Of a stretch of 45,149 bases of DNA, positions 1-7,633 are shown piece after piece. The notes under the pieces are model-generated. The model ran no database searches, was not told the DNA's origin, and saw only the letters and a program-made list of their open reading frames with translations. The position numbers and the translations under genes were made by a program. The stretch is from Pseudomonadota bacterium (GTDB taxonomy: Bacteria > Pseudomonadota > Gammaproteobacteria > Burkholderiales > Casimicrobiaceae), in contig WQUA01000015.1 in the NCBI GenBank assembly GCA_009786025.1, positions 1 through 45,149 of the forward strand, written 5' to 3'. Every line of letters begins with the position of its first letter. Within the stretch, counting starts at the first letter, position 1.

Positions 1-66
1 TGCGCAGGCGACTCTGCCAAGCCATTGAAATCCTGGAACTCAATAGAAGATTTTATTTCTCAAGAA

Positions 67-92
67 GCCCGCCGAATCGCGGCTCTTTTTGA
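67..92 (+). terminator. terminator-like hairpin near the left edge
   Basis: The sequence reads AGCC-C-GC, a short loop CGAATC, then GCGGCT followed by CTTTTTG. The stem pairs except for one bulged C. The same GCCCGCCGAA core forms the clear terminator at 25125-25145. It would end a transcript entering from the left. An open frame also crosses it (1-141), so the two readings compete. Confidence 0.4.
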
Positions 93-216
93 TTCAAAAG
101 GTGTCCCCCTTGATCCGGGCAGGTCAACGCTTCCCGGTTAATGGAAGCGTAGGCTAATGTGCCGAGCCTGTGAAAGTGCTGGAGGAAGGAATCGATAACC
201 CACTTTTTCCGCCCGC

Positions 217-249
217 AAAAGAAGACGCTGAAAAGAGCGCCTTCTTTTT
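217..249. terminator. possible bidirectional terminator hairpin
   Basis: AAAAGAAGACGC and GCGCCTTCTTTT form a 12-bp stem with one A/C mismatch on the plus strand, which becomes a G-U wobble on the minus strand. The loop is 8 nt. The plus-strand side runs into TTCTTTTTATTT. It lies about 40 nt beyond the stop of the minus-strand queH gene, so it may end that transcript. Confidence 0.4.
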
Positions 250-289
250 ATTTGCGTTTCTGTGAGAAAGACAAGGCGAGTTTTACGCA

Positions 290-904
290 TCAGGCGATAC
301 GTTCCTTGCTTTTCTGATTCCTGATCTCTGATTGGCGCAACGAATACACGCAGCCGCAATAGTTTTGTCGATAGAAATGCTCGCGCTTGGCGAGTTCGAC
401 GGCACGCGCCGAGCCGCCGCCTTTGCGCCAGTTATGAGGCCAGAACGAAAGGGCGGGGTAGCGACTTGCCGCGCGTTGGCCGCAATCGTTGATTTGATCG
501 AGGTCTTTCCAGCGCGACATGCCGAGCGATGACGCAAAGATTGTGAAGCCGTGTTCATGGGCGTAAAGCGCGGTACGTTCAAACCGGAGATCGAAACACT
601 GCGTGCAACGGGCACCGCGTTCCGGCTCATCTTCCCATCCTTTCGTTCGGGAAAACCAGGCATCGGTGTTGTAATCGGCGTCGATGAAAGGAATGCCGCG
701 CTGTTCGGCAAAGCGTTTGTTCTCCTCTTTACGGATCAGATATTCGCGTTCAGGGTGAATATTCGGGTTGTAGAAGAAAACGCTGAAGTCGATTTCCGCA
801 TCGGCGAGCGTTGCGATAACATCACCTGAACAAGTGGCGCAGCAACAATGCAGCAACAGTTTGTTGTGACCGGAGGGGAGAGCGAGTGGCGGAGGGTTAG
901 GCAT
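290..904 (-). CDS. queH: epoxyqueuosine reductase QueH
   Basis: QueH reduces epoxyqueuosine to queuosine in tRNA, the last step of that wobble-base modification, and is the non-homologous alternative to the cobalamin-dependent QueG. The protein carries the family's cysteine pattern: HCCCATC near residue 19, CTQC at about 100-103, and CGC at about 183-185. These are the ligands of the Fe-S and metal centre in the family. I prefer ATG 904 (204 aa), with a GGTG about 9 nt upstream. A TTG at 925 would add seven residues and overlap the upstream gene. The last ten or so residues ([11 protein letters not shown]) are written by a dispersed TCAG-type repeat rather than by conserved family sequence. 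The upstream gene ends 8 nt before the ATG, so the two are probably cotranscribed. Confidence 0.93.
   Translation of the reverse strand: MPNPPPLALPSGHNKLLLHCCCATCSGDVIATLADAEIDFSVFFYNPNIHPEREYLIRKEENKRFAEQRGIPFIDADYNTDAWFSRTKGWEDEPERGARCTQCFDLRFERTALYAHEHGFTIFASSLGMSRWKDLDQINDCGQRAASRYPALSFWPHNWRKGGGSARAVELAKREHFYRQNYCGCVYSLRQSEIRNQKSKERIA
310..334 (-). repeat. TCAG-type dispersed repeat, queH 3' end
   Basis: TTCTGATTCCTGATCTCTGA is the reverse complement of the TCAGAGATCAGGAATCAGAA-like unit found at the 3' ends of five other genes in this window. It lies inside the last codons of queH and gives the tail residues SEIRNQK. Confidence 0.7.
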
Positions 905-912
905 GGGTTTGT

Positions 913-1146
913 TCACCACAGGCAAGGAGGATCATCTGAATAAACAGCGTAATAAATAACAAGAAAAACGCCGACAGCGAGAAATGGTATAAAACAAAAA
1001 AACAAAGCCAGTCTTAAAACGAAGAGCAAAAAGAGTGAAATGAGCAGTGCGATAGCAAAACTCACAAGAGCGATTCTAAAAGCACGCTTCTTTCTTTCTT
1101 CGATCGCTTTGGGTTCGGCGCTCCATTTAGGAATAAAGTCGGCCAT
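913..1146 (-). CDS. small two-helix membrane protein, unknown function
   Basis: A 77-residue protein with a charged N-terminus ([16 protein letters not shown]), then two long hydrophobic stretches at about residues 24-45 and 48-68 separated by a short turn, and a short tail ending DDPPCLW. This pattern fits a small inner-membrane protein with a helical hairpin. I do not recognise a family. It lies directly upstream of queH on the same strand with 8 nt between its stop and the preferred queH ATG, so it is likely in the same transcript. The start ATG is preceded by GGATGAAAA, a weak ribosome binding site. No functional link to queuosine can be read from the sequence. Confidence 0.55.
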   Translation of the reverse strand: MADFIPKWSAEPKAIEERKKRAFRIALVSFAIALLISLFLLFVLRLALFFCFIPFLAVGVFLVIYYAVYSDDPPCLW

Positions 1147-1227
1147 TTTTCATCCATATCAGCGTTTGGGGTTTCGGTAGGGTTTGAAGCTAGGATTTCG
1201 CTTCGTTTCATCTCAGCCTACGGTGCT

Positions 1228-1265
1228 CTCCCCCTGCCCCTCTCCCGCAAGGGGAGAGGGGTGGA
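1228..1265. repeat. palindromic CCCTCTCCC repeat
   Basis: CCCCTCTCCCGCAAGGGG continues into AGAGGGG and forms a near-perfect hairpin with a GCAA loop. Related copies occur at 6451-6502, 29256-29363, 29638-29662, 34192-34230 and 44995-45090. This copy is intergenic, between the porin and the small membrane protein. The stretch just before it (1170-1212) resembles the GGATTTCGCT...TTCATCTC repeat seen at 10850 and 12251. Confidence 0.75.
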
Positions 1266-1287
1266 CGTAATTTACCATACGCTGCGC

Positions 1288-2406
1288 TCAAAACGCATGT
1301 CTTAATCCGACGAGCGTTCCGATCTGGCTCTGTCCCGAATTGGGTGCATTGATAATCATCGACGAGCAGGATACCGAATAGGCCGGGCCGTTCCCGCTGT
1401 TGTTAATATAGCCCACCGAGACATAACCCGTCGTTCGTTTTGAGAACGCATAGTTCGCCCGCAGCACGATCAGCGTTGGGCTGCTATCGTAGGAAGGGTT
1501 GTCCATGTGGGAGACTTGGCCGTCGAAGCTCAGTTTCCCGAACGGCACGCTGGCGCCGAGGTAGTAGAGGCTGGTGTGCAGGTCGCGAGCGTTGGTGTCA
1601 ATGTTCCGATACAGCCAACCGCCGCCGATCTTGACATCGGCGATCTTGGCGTAACCGGTCAGGTGATAACGCTGATCTTTATCATTGGAACTGTTGAAAA
1701 CGACGCCAGCGGCGCCCGGCACTACGATGATATGACCGGCGCCAGGGCCGCCGCGAATTTCTTCGTAGGCGCCGGCGACGCCCCATCGGGCGGCGTTGTA
1801 TTTGATCAGCGCCGCCCAGCCGGTACAGGCGCTGTTGCCTTGCTCGCCGCCACAGTTACCGAGAGGCGAAGCGTCGCGACCGAGGGAGTAAACGCCGCCG
1901 ACAGTCAAGCCGCCGAAAGTACCGTAATACGAGAGGCTGTTGTCGAGCCGCGAATTGGGAAGGTAACTGTCGAGCGAGGCCAGACTGAATACCGATGGGC
2001 CGATTACGTCGGCGTCCAGCATTGCGCGGAAGGTTGTAGTCCATTGCCGGCCGATGTCGATTTGCCCCCAGGCGCCGCGCAGACCGAGGGTGGATTGACG
2101 ACCAAACAGGCGACCGCCCTGAAGTTGCCCGCCCTGATCCGGCGCAAAACCATTTTCCAGAACAAAGACGGCTTCGAGTCCATTGCCAAGGCTTTCCGAC
2201 CCCCGGAAACCCAAGCGTGATGGCACACTGCCGGAGAGCGCTGGCACCCGGATAACGCTGCCGCTGCCGTGAGAGGCGTGGTTAATATATTCGATGCCGG
2301 TGTCGATCACGCCATAAAGCGTCATATTGTCCTGCGCCTTGGCGGAAAAAGTCTGAAACAGGCCAGCGACAAAAACAGAGGCGATGACACGCAAGCGGTA
2401 TTGCAT
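1288..2406 (-). CDS. outer-membrane porin, Gram-negative porin family
   Basis: A 372-residue trimeric-type diffusion porin of the family common in Betaproteobacteria. The N-terminus has a signal peptide (positive start, hydrophobic core, SAKA cleavage site at about residue 24) followed by the usual start of the mature protein, DNMTLYGVIDTGIEYI. Family features include SRLGFRGSESLGNGLEAVFVLENGF, GRQSTLGLRGAWGQIDIGRQ, and a C-terminal strand ending GLRHAF with terminal phenylalanine, the signal for outer-membrane assembly by the Bam complex. Alternating hydrophobic/hydrophilic strands run through the protein. A ribosome binding site AAGGAAA lies just upstream. Solute specificity cannot be read from the sequence. 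Porins of this kind are classic OmpR targets and an ompR-envZ pair lies at 15.0-17.3 kb, but I see no verified OmpR site. Confidence 0.92.
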   Translation of the reverse strand: MQYRLRVIASVFVAGLFQTFSAKAQDNMTLYGVIDTGIEYINHASHGSGSVIRVPALSGSVPSRLGFRGSESLGNGLEAVFVLENGFAPDQGGQLQGGRLFGRQSTLGLRGAWGQIDIGRQWTTTFRAMLDADVIGPSVFSLASLDSYLPNSRLDNSLSYYGTFGGLTVGGVYSLGRDASPLGNCGGEQGNSACTGWAALIKYNAARWGVAGAYEEIRGGPGAGHIIVVPGAAGVVFNSSNDKDQRYHLTGYAKIADVKIGGGWLYRNIDTNARDLHTSLYYLGASVPFGKLSFDGQVSHMDNPSYDSSPTLIVLRANYAFSKRTTGYVSVGYINNSGNGPAYSVSCSSMIINAPNSGQSQIGTLVGLRHAF

Positions 2407-2512
2407 AATATTTTCCTTATCAATATTTTCAAATCGTCAGATTATTATCGGAGCGGATATGCAAAGGCTTTTCCGCTGCCCCCAAAGTCATTGCGCGTTA
2501 TGATACCTTAAG

Positions 2513-2528
2513 ACGGAAAAAGTTCCGT
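2513..2528 (-). terminator. short hairpin after the M48 protease gene
   Basis: ACGGAA and TTCCGT pair around a 4-nt loop, 15 nt past the M48 stop codon. On the minus strand the loop is CTTT and the stem is followed by CTTAAGG, so there is no strong U-tract. It is a possible weak terminator. Confidence 0.3.
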
Positions 2529-2543
2529 TTGAGATGCCAGAGT

Positions 2544-4334
2544 TTAAATCAATGTCAGATCACTACCGGGATAGCGCACCATTGCTTCAAGCGGCGGGAC
2601 GTGCAGGCAGGCGGCGAGAAGCGAAAGAATTTCTTGTTGCTCCGGTGACGGCGAGCCGCAGGCATCGTAAAGTTTTTGAAACAAATTTTTCTTTTCGTCG
2701 AGGGTCAGGCGGTTCAAGCGGTCGAACGCTTGTCTGACGGCGCGGGTATTCGTCGTTGCTGTTTTGCCGGTATTACCAATAGAATCGAGCGCGACTTGTG
2801 CCGGTATTTCTTTTGCGTGATTGATAACGAGCTCTTGTAGCAGAGCGGTATCCGTTGCCCATTCGGACAGGCGCAGAGGACCGGCCACGCGGACGCTTCC
2901 GGGATGCGCTATATCGCGCAGGTATTGATCGACGAGATAAACGATGGCTGTTTCCAGCAATGAAATATTGGCATCAGCGGCGATCAGGGCGCGCAGGGTA
3001 CGCGGTAATGCCTGTTGCTGCGCGGCAGACAAGGTGTGAAGTTGCGCCAGCATCAAGCGCAAGCGCGTCAGCCGCAGATAGATTTTTTGCGTGCGAACCT
3101 CCGGCTCAAGAGCGCGGGCTTGGTAGGCGATGTCGTTGCCCCAGTCGGTGTCGATGGTTTCAAGCTGGCGGCGACGCACGGTTTCATCGCCGGTATCCAG
3201 CAGGTTGGCGAAAAGCAGCGCCAGACCGTCGCGCATGGTGAAGGCGGTTTCGTATTCGCTGACGGAAGCGCCGGAGTCTGCCGCAAAATACAAAGGCAGC
3301 GCTTGGTGCAATGCGTCAACATCGAGGTTGGCGCCCAGCGTAGCGCGTTGATCGCCGTAAGGGTTGAACGAAGGGTCAAGCGCCTGGATGCGCTCAATCA
3401 GTGGTGGGTGGGTCGCAAAGAGCGGGGAGGTTTCAACAGCGTCGCCGAGAAAGAAATGATTGTAAGCATCGCCTTGCGGAGTTTGCAGCAGCGAGGAATT
3501 GAAATAGATTTTTTTGAGTGCGCTGGCAAGCCCCATCGTCTGACGGGTGAACTGCACGGCAGAAGCATCGGCCAGATACTCGCGTTGACGCGAGATGGCG
3601 GCTTGTAGCAAACAACCGATCAGTTTGCCGAGATAACCGATGATGGCCAACGCGCCGCCGAATACAAAAACCAGAGGCCAGGCGGCGGGGCGAGGCACAA
3701 GGTCTTCGCGATTGGTAGCGAGCGGCGATGTTTTCAAAATGCTGCGGCCGTAGGTGTAAACGGCGTAAACGCCGAAGAGCCAACTCGAAACTTGTGTATT
3801 GAGACGCATGTCGCCGTTGAGCAGGTGGCTGAACTCGTGAGCGATAACGCCCTGTAATTCGTCGCGGTTCAGGCGTTGCAGTGCGCCTCGGGTAACGGCT
3901 AGCACGGCATCGGAGGGCGTGAAGCCGGCGACGAAGGCGTTGATGGAGGCCTCTCCCGGCAGCCAGTACAGTTTCGGCATCGGCGTGCGCGAGGCGATCG
4001 CCATTTCTTCGGCGATGTTGCGGAGGCGTTGAAAATCGGAGTTGTCCATTCGAGAAGCAGGCAACGGTTCACCGCCCAAATGGCGGGCGATGACCGCGCC
4101 GCCGCCGCTGCGCAGTTCCATGCTGCGGACGATGGATGCGCCGATGATGATCAGGACAACAACGAGGGCGGTGTTGCTTGCGTAAGTAAATCTGTTTTCA
4201 GGCGAGAGCAGCGAACACCCCAGCCAGACGAACACTGAGGTGAGCACGACAACCAGCGCGACGATAAGAATAAACGACGCCAGAAAAACCAGCGTTTGCC
4301 GACGCGCATCACGCTGGCTTCGGAAAAAATCCAT
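2544..4334 (-). CDS. M48-family (HtpX-like) membrane zinc metalloprotease
   Basis: A 596-residue membrane metalloprotease related to HtpX and Ste24. Two N-terminal transmembrane segments lie at about 15-43 and 56-69, and two more at about 184-200 and 219-245. The zinc-binding HEFSH motif is at 166-170 and the third ligand glutamate is in REYLADASA at about 252. Family members cleave membrane or misfolded proteins at the inner membrane. The last 300 or so residues form a mostly helical soluble extension without recognisable catalytic motifs; extensions like this occur in the M48 subfamily found beside LemA. It starts 23 nt after the LemA gene on the same strand, so the two form an operon. The substrate is unknown. 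Confidence 0.9.
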   Translation of the reverse strand: MDFFRSQRDARRQTLVFLASFILIVALVVVLTSVFVWLGCSLLSPENRFTYASNTALVVVLIIIGASIVRSMELRSGGGAVIARHLGGEPLPASRMDNSDFQRLRNIAEEMAIASRTPMPKLYWLPGEASINAFVAGFTPSDAVLAVTRGALQRLNRDELQGVIAHEFSHLLNGDMRLNTQVSSWLFGVYAVYTYGRSILKTSPLATNREDLVPRPAAWPLVFVFGGALAIIGYLGKLIGCLLQAAISRQREYLADASAVQFTRQTMGLASALKKIYFNSSLLQTPQGDAYNHFFLGDAVETSPLFATHPPLIERIQALDPSFNPYGDQRATLGANLDVDALHQALPLYFAADSGASVSEYETAFTMRDGLALLFANLLDTGDETVRRRQLETIDTDWGNDIAYQARALEPEVRTQKIYLRLTRLRLMLAQLHTLSAAQQQALPRTLRALIAADANISLLETAIVYLVDQYLRDIAHPGSVRVAGPLRLSEWATDTALLQELVINHAKEIPAQVALDSIGNTGKTATTNTRAVRQAFDRLNRLTLDEKKNLFQKLYDACGSPSPEQQEILSLLAACLHVPPLEAMVRYPGSDLTLI

Positions 4335-4357
4335 CGTACGGAGAGGAAAGAAAAATC

Positions 4358-4945
4358 CTAAAACTGAACTTTCGGCGCTTCGCGTTTGGCACCTTCCGCT
4401 TCAAGCAACGCCGCTGGCTGGAAACCAAACATACCGGCGACGAGATTGTTCGGAAAGGTTTGCGAAAGCGTGTTGTACGACATGGCTTCATCGTTGTACG
4501 CCTGCCGCGCAAAAGCGATGCGATTCTCGGTGCTGGCCAGTTCTTCGGTAAATTGCGAAATATTCTGGCTGGCTTTGAGATCGGGGTACGCTTCAACCAC
4601 CAGCATCAGGCGGCCAAGCGAGGCGTTCAGCGCGCTGTTGGCTTCTGTCAGATGCTGCATCAGCGTCGCGTCGCCGGGCGTACCGGCGGCAGTTTTGAGC
4701 TCGCCGGCGGCAGTGTTGCGGGCGCGGGTGACCTCGACCAGCGTTTCATGTTCGTGCTTCAAATACACTTTGACGCTTTCGACCAGATTCGGGATCAGGT
4801 CGTAGCGCCGCGTCAGTTGCACGTCGATCTGCGAGAAAGCGTTTTTGAACGCATTGCGGGAAGCGATCAGCCGGTTGTAAATGACTGCCAGAAAAATGCC
4901 GACCAGGATGACGAGCACCAACAGAAAAAAGAGAAACGAGATCAT
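4358..4945 (-). CDS. lemA: LemA family protein
   Basis: LemA proteins have one N-terminal membrane anchor and a helical bundle exposed outside the cytoplasmic membrane; their molecular role is not settled. Here the anchor is residues 1-22 (MISFLFFLLVLVILVGIFLA), followed by the family hallmark YNRLIASRNAFKNAFSQIDVQLTRRYDLIPNLVESVK, then ARNTA, YPDLKAS, ENRIAFARQAYND and FPNNLVAGMFGF. I chose ATG 4945 (195 aa) over the longer frame from 5068 because GGAAAGGA lies just upstream and the membrane anchor then begins at the start, as in the family. It is the first gene of a two-gene operon with the M48 protease, a pairing seen in many bacteria. Confidence 0.92.
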   Translation of the reverse strand: MISFLFFLLVLVILVGIFLAVIYNRLIASRNAFKNAFSQIDVQLTRRYDLIPNLVESVKVYLKHEHETLVEVTRARNTAAGELKTAAGTPGDATLMQHLTEANSALNASLGRLMLVVEAYPDLKASQNISQFTEELASTENRIAFARQAYNDEAMSYNTLSQTFPNNLVAGMFGFQPAALLEAEGAKREAPKVQF

Positions 4946-5173
4946 GTTTTTTCCTTTCCGGAGGACGGTACGATAGAAGAGTGGAAGTACCTGCTGCTCG
5001 AAATTATCGCATGAAAGGGTGGTTTGGGCGGGGAGCCCAAGCGAGATATGCCAAAACAATGAGCGCATTGCCTCTTTTCCCGGTTACTGTTATGTTCAGC
5101 TTTACCGTTGCGGGATCCGGTTTGCTGCCGTAGCGGCGTATTTATCGCAAGCGTACCAGTTACAGGGCTTTGT

Positions 5174-6436
5174 ATGATGTCTTTTTCTCCAAATCATCCG
5201 AGCGAATATATCCGCCGTTGGCAGGATGACTACACCCGTTTTCGCCGCGATCTTCACGCGCACCCGGAATTGGGACTTGAGGAACACCGAACCGCGCAGC
5301 GAATCAGTGAACGCCTGACGGCGCTGGGTATTGAACACCATACGGGGATCGGCAAGACCGGCATTGTCGCCGCGATTCGCGGGCGCGAAGCGTCGCCGCA
5401 TTCAATCGGTTTGCGTGCCGATATGGACGCGTTGCCGATACAGGAGGAGGGCGACTGTCCACATGTTTCGACGGTGCCCGGTTGTATGCATGCTTGCGGC
5501 CACGATGGACACACGACGATGTTGCTGGCGTGCGCTCATTACTTGCAGGAAACGCGCCGTTTTGCTGGCACGGCATATCTGATTTTTCAACCGGCCGAAG
5601 AAGGGCGCGGCGGTGGCAAGGCGATGCTGGCGGACGGCTTGTTTGAGCGTTTTCCGGCCGAACGGATTTTCGCGTTGCACAACTGGCCGGGTTTGCCGGT
5701 GGGCAAAGTGGCGGTGCGCTCCGGCCCGGTGATGGCAGCGTGCGACTATATCACCATCGACATTGAAGGCTGCGGCGGTCACGGTGCGCATCCGCATCTG
5801 ACGGTCGATCCGGTGCTGGTGACCGGCCACATCATCACCGCTGTTCAGTCGGTTGTTTCCCGCAACATCAGCCCACTCGATCACGCTGTGGTCAGTCTGT
5901 GTGGTGTACGAGCAGGCAATATGGACGCGAAGAATGTGATCCCGCGCACCGCGCGCCTGGTCGGCACCGTACGCACTTTCGATACCGAAACGCAGGAGTG
6001 GATTGAAGTACGATTGCGCGAATTGGTGACGACCGTCGCTGCGGGTTTCGGCGCGGTGGCGACGCTGCGTTACGACCGGATCGATCCGGCGACCATCAAC
6101 AATGTGCAGCAAGCACAATTTGCCGCTCGTGTTGCGGCGCAGCTCTTCGGCGAAGAAAATGTCGTTCATGATCTTGAGCCATCGATGGGCGCCGAAGATT
6201 TTTCTTATATGTTGCAAAAAAAACCCGGCGCTTATTTACGACTCGGGCAAGGTAGCGGCGATGGAAAGCACGATCTTTTTCTGCACAACAGTCGCTACGA
6301 TTTTAACGATGCAGCGATTCCCTATGGGGCGGGACTGTTGGCCGGACTGGTAGAGGCAGGATTACCGCTGTCGGGAGACAGAGGACAGGGATCAGAGGTC
6401 AGAGGTCAGGAATCAGGGATCAAAGCGAGCGTCTGA
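5174..6436 (+). CDS. M20-family amidohydrolase (hippurate hydrolase / N-acyl amino acid deacylase type)
   Basis: A 420-residue metal-dependent hydrolase of the M20D group (HipO/AmaA-like), which removes acyl groups from N-acyl amino acids such as hippurate. Family motifs: RDLHAHPELG near residue 25, RADMDALP near 81, MHACGHDGHT near 105-114 with the metal-ligand cysteine and histidine, QPAEEGRGGG, HNWPGLPVG, GGHGAHPHLTVDP in the dimerisation domain, and MGAEDFSYMLQKKPGAY near the C-terminus. I chose ATG 5174 because the upstream extension starts at TTG and is unlike the family. The last 20 or so residues (DRGQGSEVRGQESG) are encoded by a dispersed TCAG-type repeat and are not part of the conserved fold. 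It is divergent from lemA. The natural substrate is not determined. Confidence 0.9.
   Translation: MMSFSPNHPSEYIRRWQDDYTRFRRDLHAHPELGLEEHRTAQRISERLTALGIEHHTGIGKTGIVAAIRGREASPHSIGLRADMDALPIQEEGDCPHVSTVPGCMHACGHDGHTTMLLACAHYLQETRRFAGTAYLIFQPAEEGRGGGKAMLADGLFERFPAERIFALHNWPGLPVGKVAVRSGPVMAACDYITIDIEGCGGHGAHPHLTVDPVLVTGHIITAVQSVVSRNISPLDHAVVSLCGVRAGNMDAKNVIPRTARLVGTVRTFDTETQEWIEVRLRELVTTVAAGFGAVATLRYDRIDPATINNVQQAQFAARVAAQLFGEENVVHDLEPSMGAEDFSYMLQKKPGAYLRLGQGSGDGKHDLFLHNSRYDFNDAAIPYGAGLLAGLVEAGLPLSGDRGQGSEVRGQESGIKASV
6373..6423 (+). repeat. TCAG-type repeat inside the 3' end of the amidohydrolase gene
   Basis: About six degenerate units of the form GACAGAGGACAGGGATCAGAGG and AGGTCAGGAATCAGGGATCA, spaced 7-8 nt. 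They are in the coding frame and end 13 nt before the stop codon. They are the longest copy of the family in the window together with 29573-29626. Confidence 0.8.
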
Positions 6437-6627
6437 GTCCGATGCAAATGGATCCCTCTTCCGTTTGCGAGAGAAGGGTGGGGGAGAGGGTGCAGGGGTG
6501 CGATTTATCGCGTCCTGTTTTGTGGGCTGCAACTTCGCGCAGAACGACAGAGGATGGGGGCCTGATGGCCACAAAGCCTCAATGTTGTTTCTTTGCGCTT
6601 TGCGGTTAAAATGATGATGCAGTCCTT
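6437..6627. repeat. mosaic of dispersed repeats between amidohydrolase and moxR
   Basis: Contains a decayed CCCTCTTCCGTTTGCGAGAGAAGGG palindrome with GGGGGAGAGGG (6451-6502) and a CTTTGCGCTTTGCGGTTAAAATG tract (6589-6613), which resembles tracts near 28486-28515, 29735-29770 and 34160-34190. No gene is seen. Confidence 0.55.
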
Positions 6628-6648
6628 TTGTGTTACCGGAAAACTCTC

Positions 6649-7626
6649 ATGTCTGCTCATGCTCCTCGCGCTGTTTCCTCCACCATTTCTCAACTTCCCG
6701 ATTTCAGCGCCGTATTGAGGCAACTGAGCGAGGTCGTCGTCGGCAAGGACGCGCCGTTGACGCTGGCGTTGACGTGTCTGCTGGCGCGCGGTCATTTATT
6801 GATTGAGGATCTGCCGGGCGTTGGCAAATCGACGCTGGCGCAAGCATTGTCGGTGACGCTTGGCTTGCCGTATTCGCGGATCCAGTTCACCAGCGATTTG
6901 TTGCCGGCGGATGTGCTGGGGGTGTCGATTTACGACGGTACAGTGCGCGAATTTCATTTTCATCCGGGACCGATTTTTTCATCGGTGGTGCTGGCTGACG
7001 AGATCAACCGTGCGCCACCAAAAACGCAGAGTGCGTTGCTCGAAGCGATGGAAGAGCGGCAGGTATCGGTCGAGGGAAAAACACATCGCTTGCCGCAACC
7101 GTTTTTCGTGATTGCGACACAGAATCCGCTGGAACAGCAAGGAGCGTATCCGTTGCCCGAATCGCAACTCGACCGTTTTCTGATGGCGATTGAAGTGGGT
7201 TTTCCCGATGTTCGCGCCGAGCGCGAATTGTTGACTGGCGGCGATCGTCGTGCGCGTATCGCGCAGATATCAGCGCTGGCCGATGGCGTGACCTTACTCG
7301 AATGGCAGACGGTTGCCGAACGCGTGCATGTCGCGCCGGCGTTGCTCGATTATGTGCAAGCGTTGTTGGCGGCAACGCGCGGGATGACGCCGAGCGCGGC
7401 GCGTGAAGGCAAGCCCGCGCATGTGTTGCATGGCTTGTCGCCGCGCGCTGGATTGATGCTGCTGGCGGCGGCGCGCGCGTATGCGTTGATTGCGCGGCGC
7501 GATTTTGTGATTCCGGAGGATGTGCAGGCGGTATTTCCGGCAGTGGCGGGGCACCGCTTGACAGGCAGCGCGCGTTCCGGCCAAGCGGAAGCGCGCACCT
7601 TGTTGCGGCAGGTGGTGTTGCCGTAA
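6649..7626 (+). CDS. MoxR-family AAA+ ATPase
   Basis: A 325-residue MoxR-type AAA+ ATPase; family members act as chaperones that assemble or activate partner proteins, often those encoded beside them with DUF58 or von Willebrand domains. Walker A is LPGVGKSTLAQ near residue 53, Walker B is VVLADEINRAPPKTQ near 110-124, followed by ALLEAMEERQVSVEG, sensor 1 in FVIATQNPLEQQGAYPLPESQLDRF, and a C-terminal lid domain. The serine in GKS replaces the more usual threonine, a tolerated change. I chose ATG 6649, with GGAAA just upstream, rather than TTG 6628. It is followed 7 nt later by a DUF58 gene and then a transglutaminase gene; this trio is a recurring bacterial operon. Confidence 0.93.
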   Translation: MSAHAPRAVSSTISQLPDFSAVLRQLSEVVVGKDAPLTLALTCLLARGHLLIEDLPGVGKSTLAQALSVTLGLPYSRIQFTSDLLPADVLGVSIYDGTVREFHFHPGPIFSSVVLADEINRAPPKTQSALLEAMEERQVSVEGKTHRLPQPFFVIATQNPLEQQGAYPLPESQLDRFLMAIEVGFPDVRAERELLTGGDRRARIAQISALADGVTLLEWQTVAERVHVAPALLDYVQALLAATRGMTPSAAREGKPAHVLHGLSPRAGLMLLAAARAYALIARRDFVIPEDVQAVFPAVAGHRLTGSARSGQAEARTLLRQVVLP

Positions 7627-7633
7627 AACTGCG

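Noticed and set aside
1-141. Open frame from the left edge ending in TAA at 139-141 (last residues LDPGRSTLPG)
   Set aside because: It could be the end of a gene, but a terminator-like hairpin with T-run lies inside it and I recognise no family. Too short to call.
1507-2220. 237-codon frame antisense to the porin
   Set aside because: It is the mirror of a strongly supported porin gene. Long antisense frames are common in GC-rich genes.
5402-6217. 271-codon frame antisense to the amidohydrolase
   Set aside because: Shadow of the M20 gene with no family pattern.
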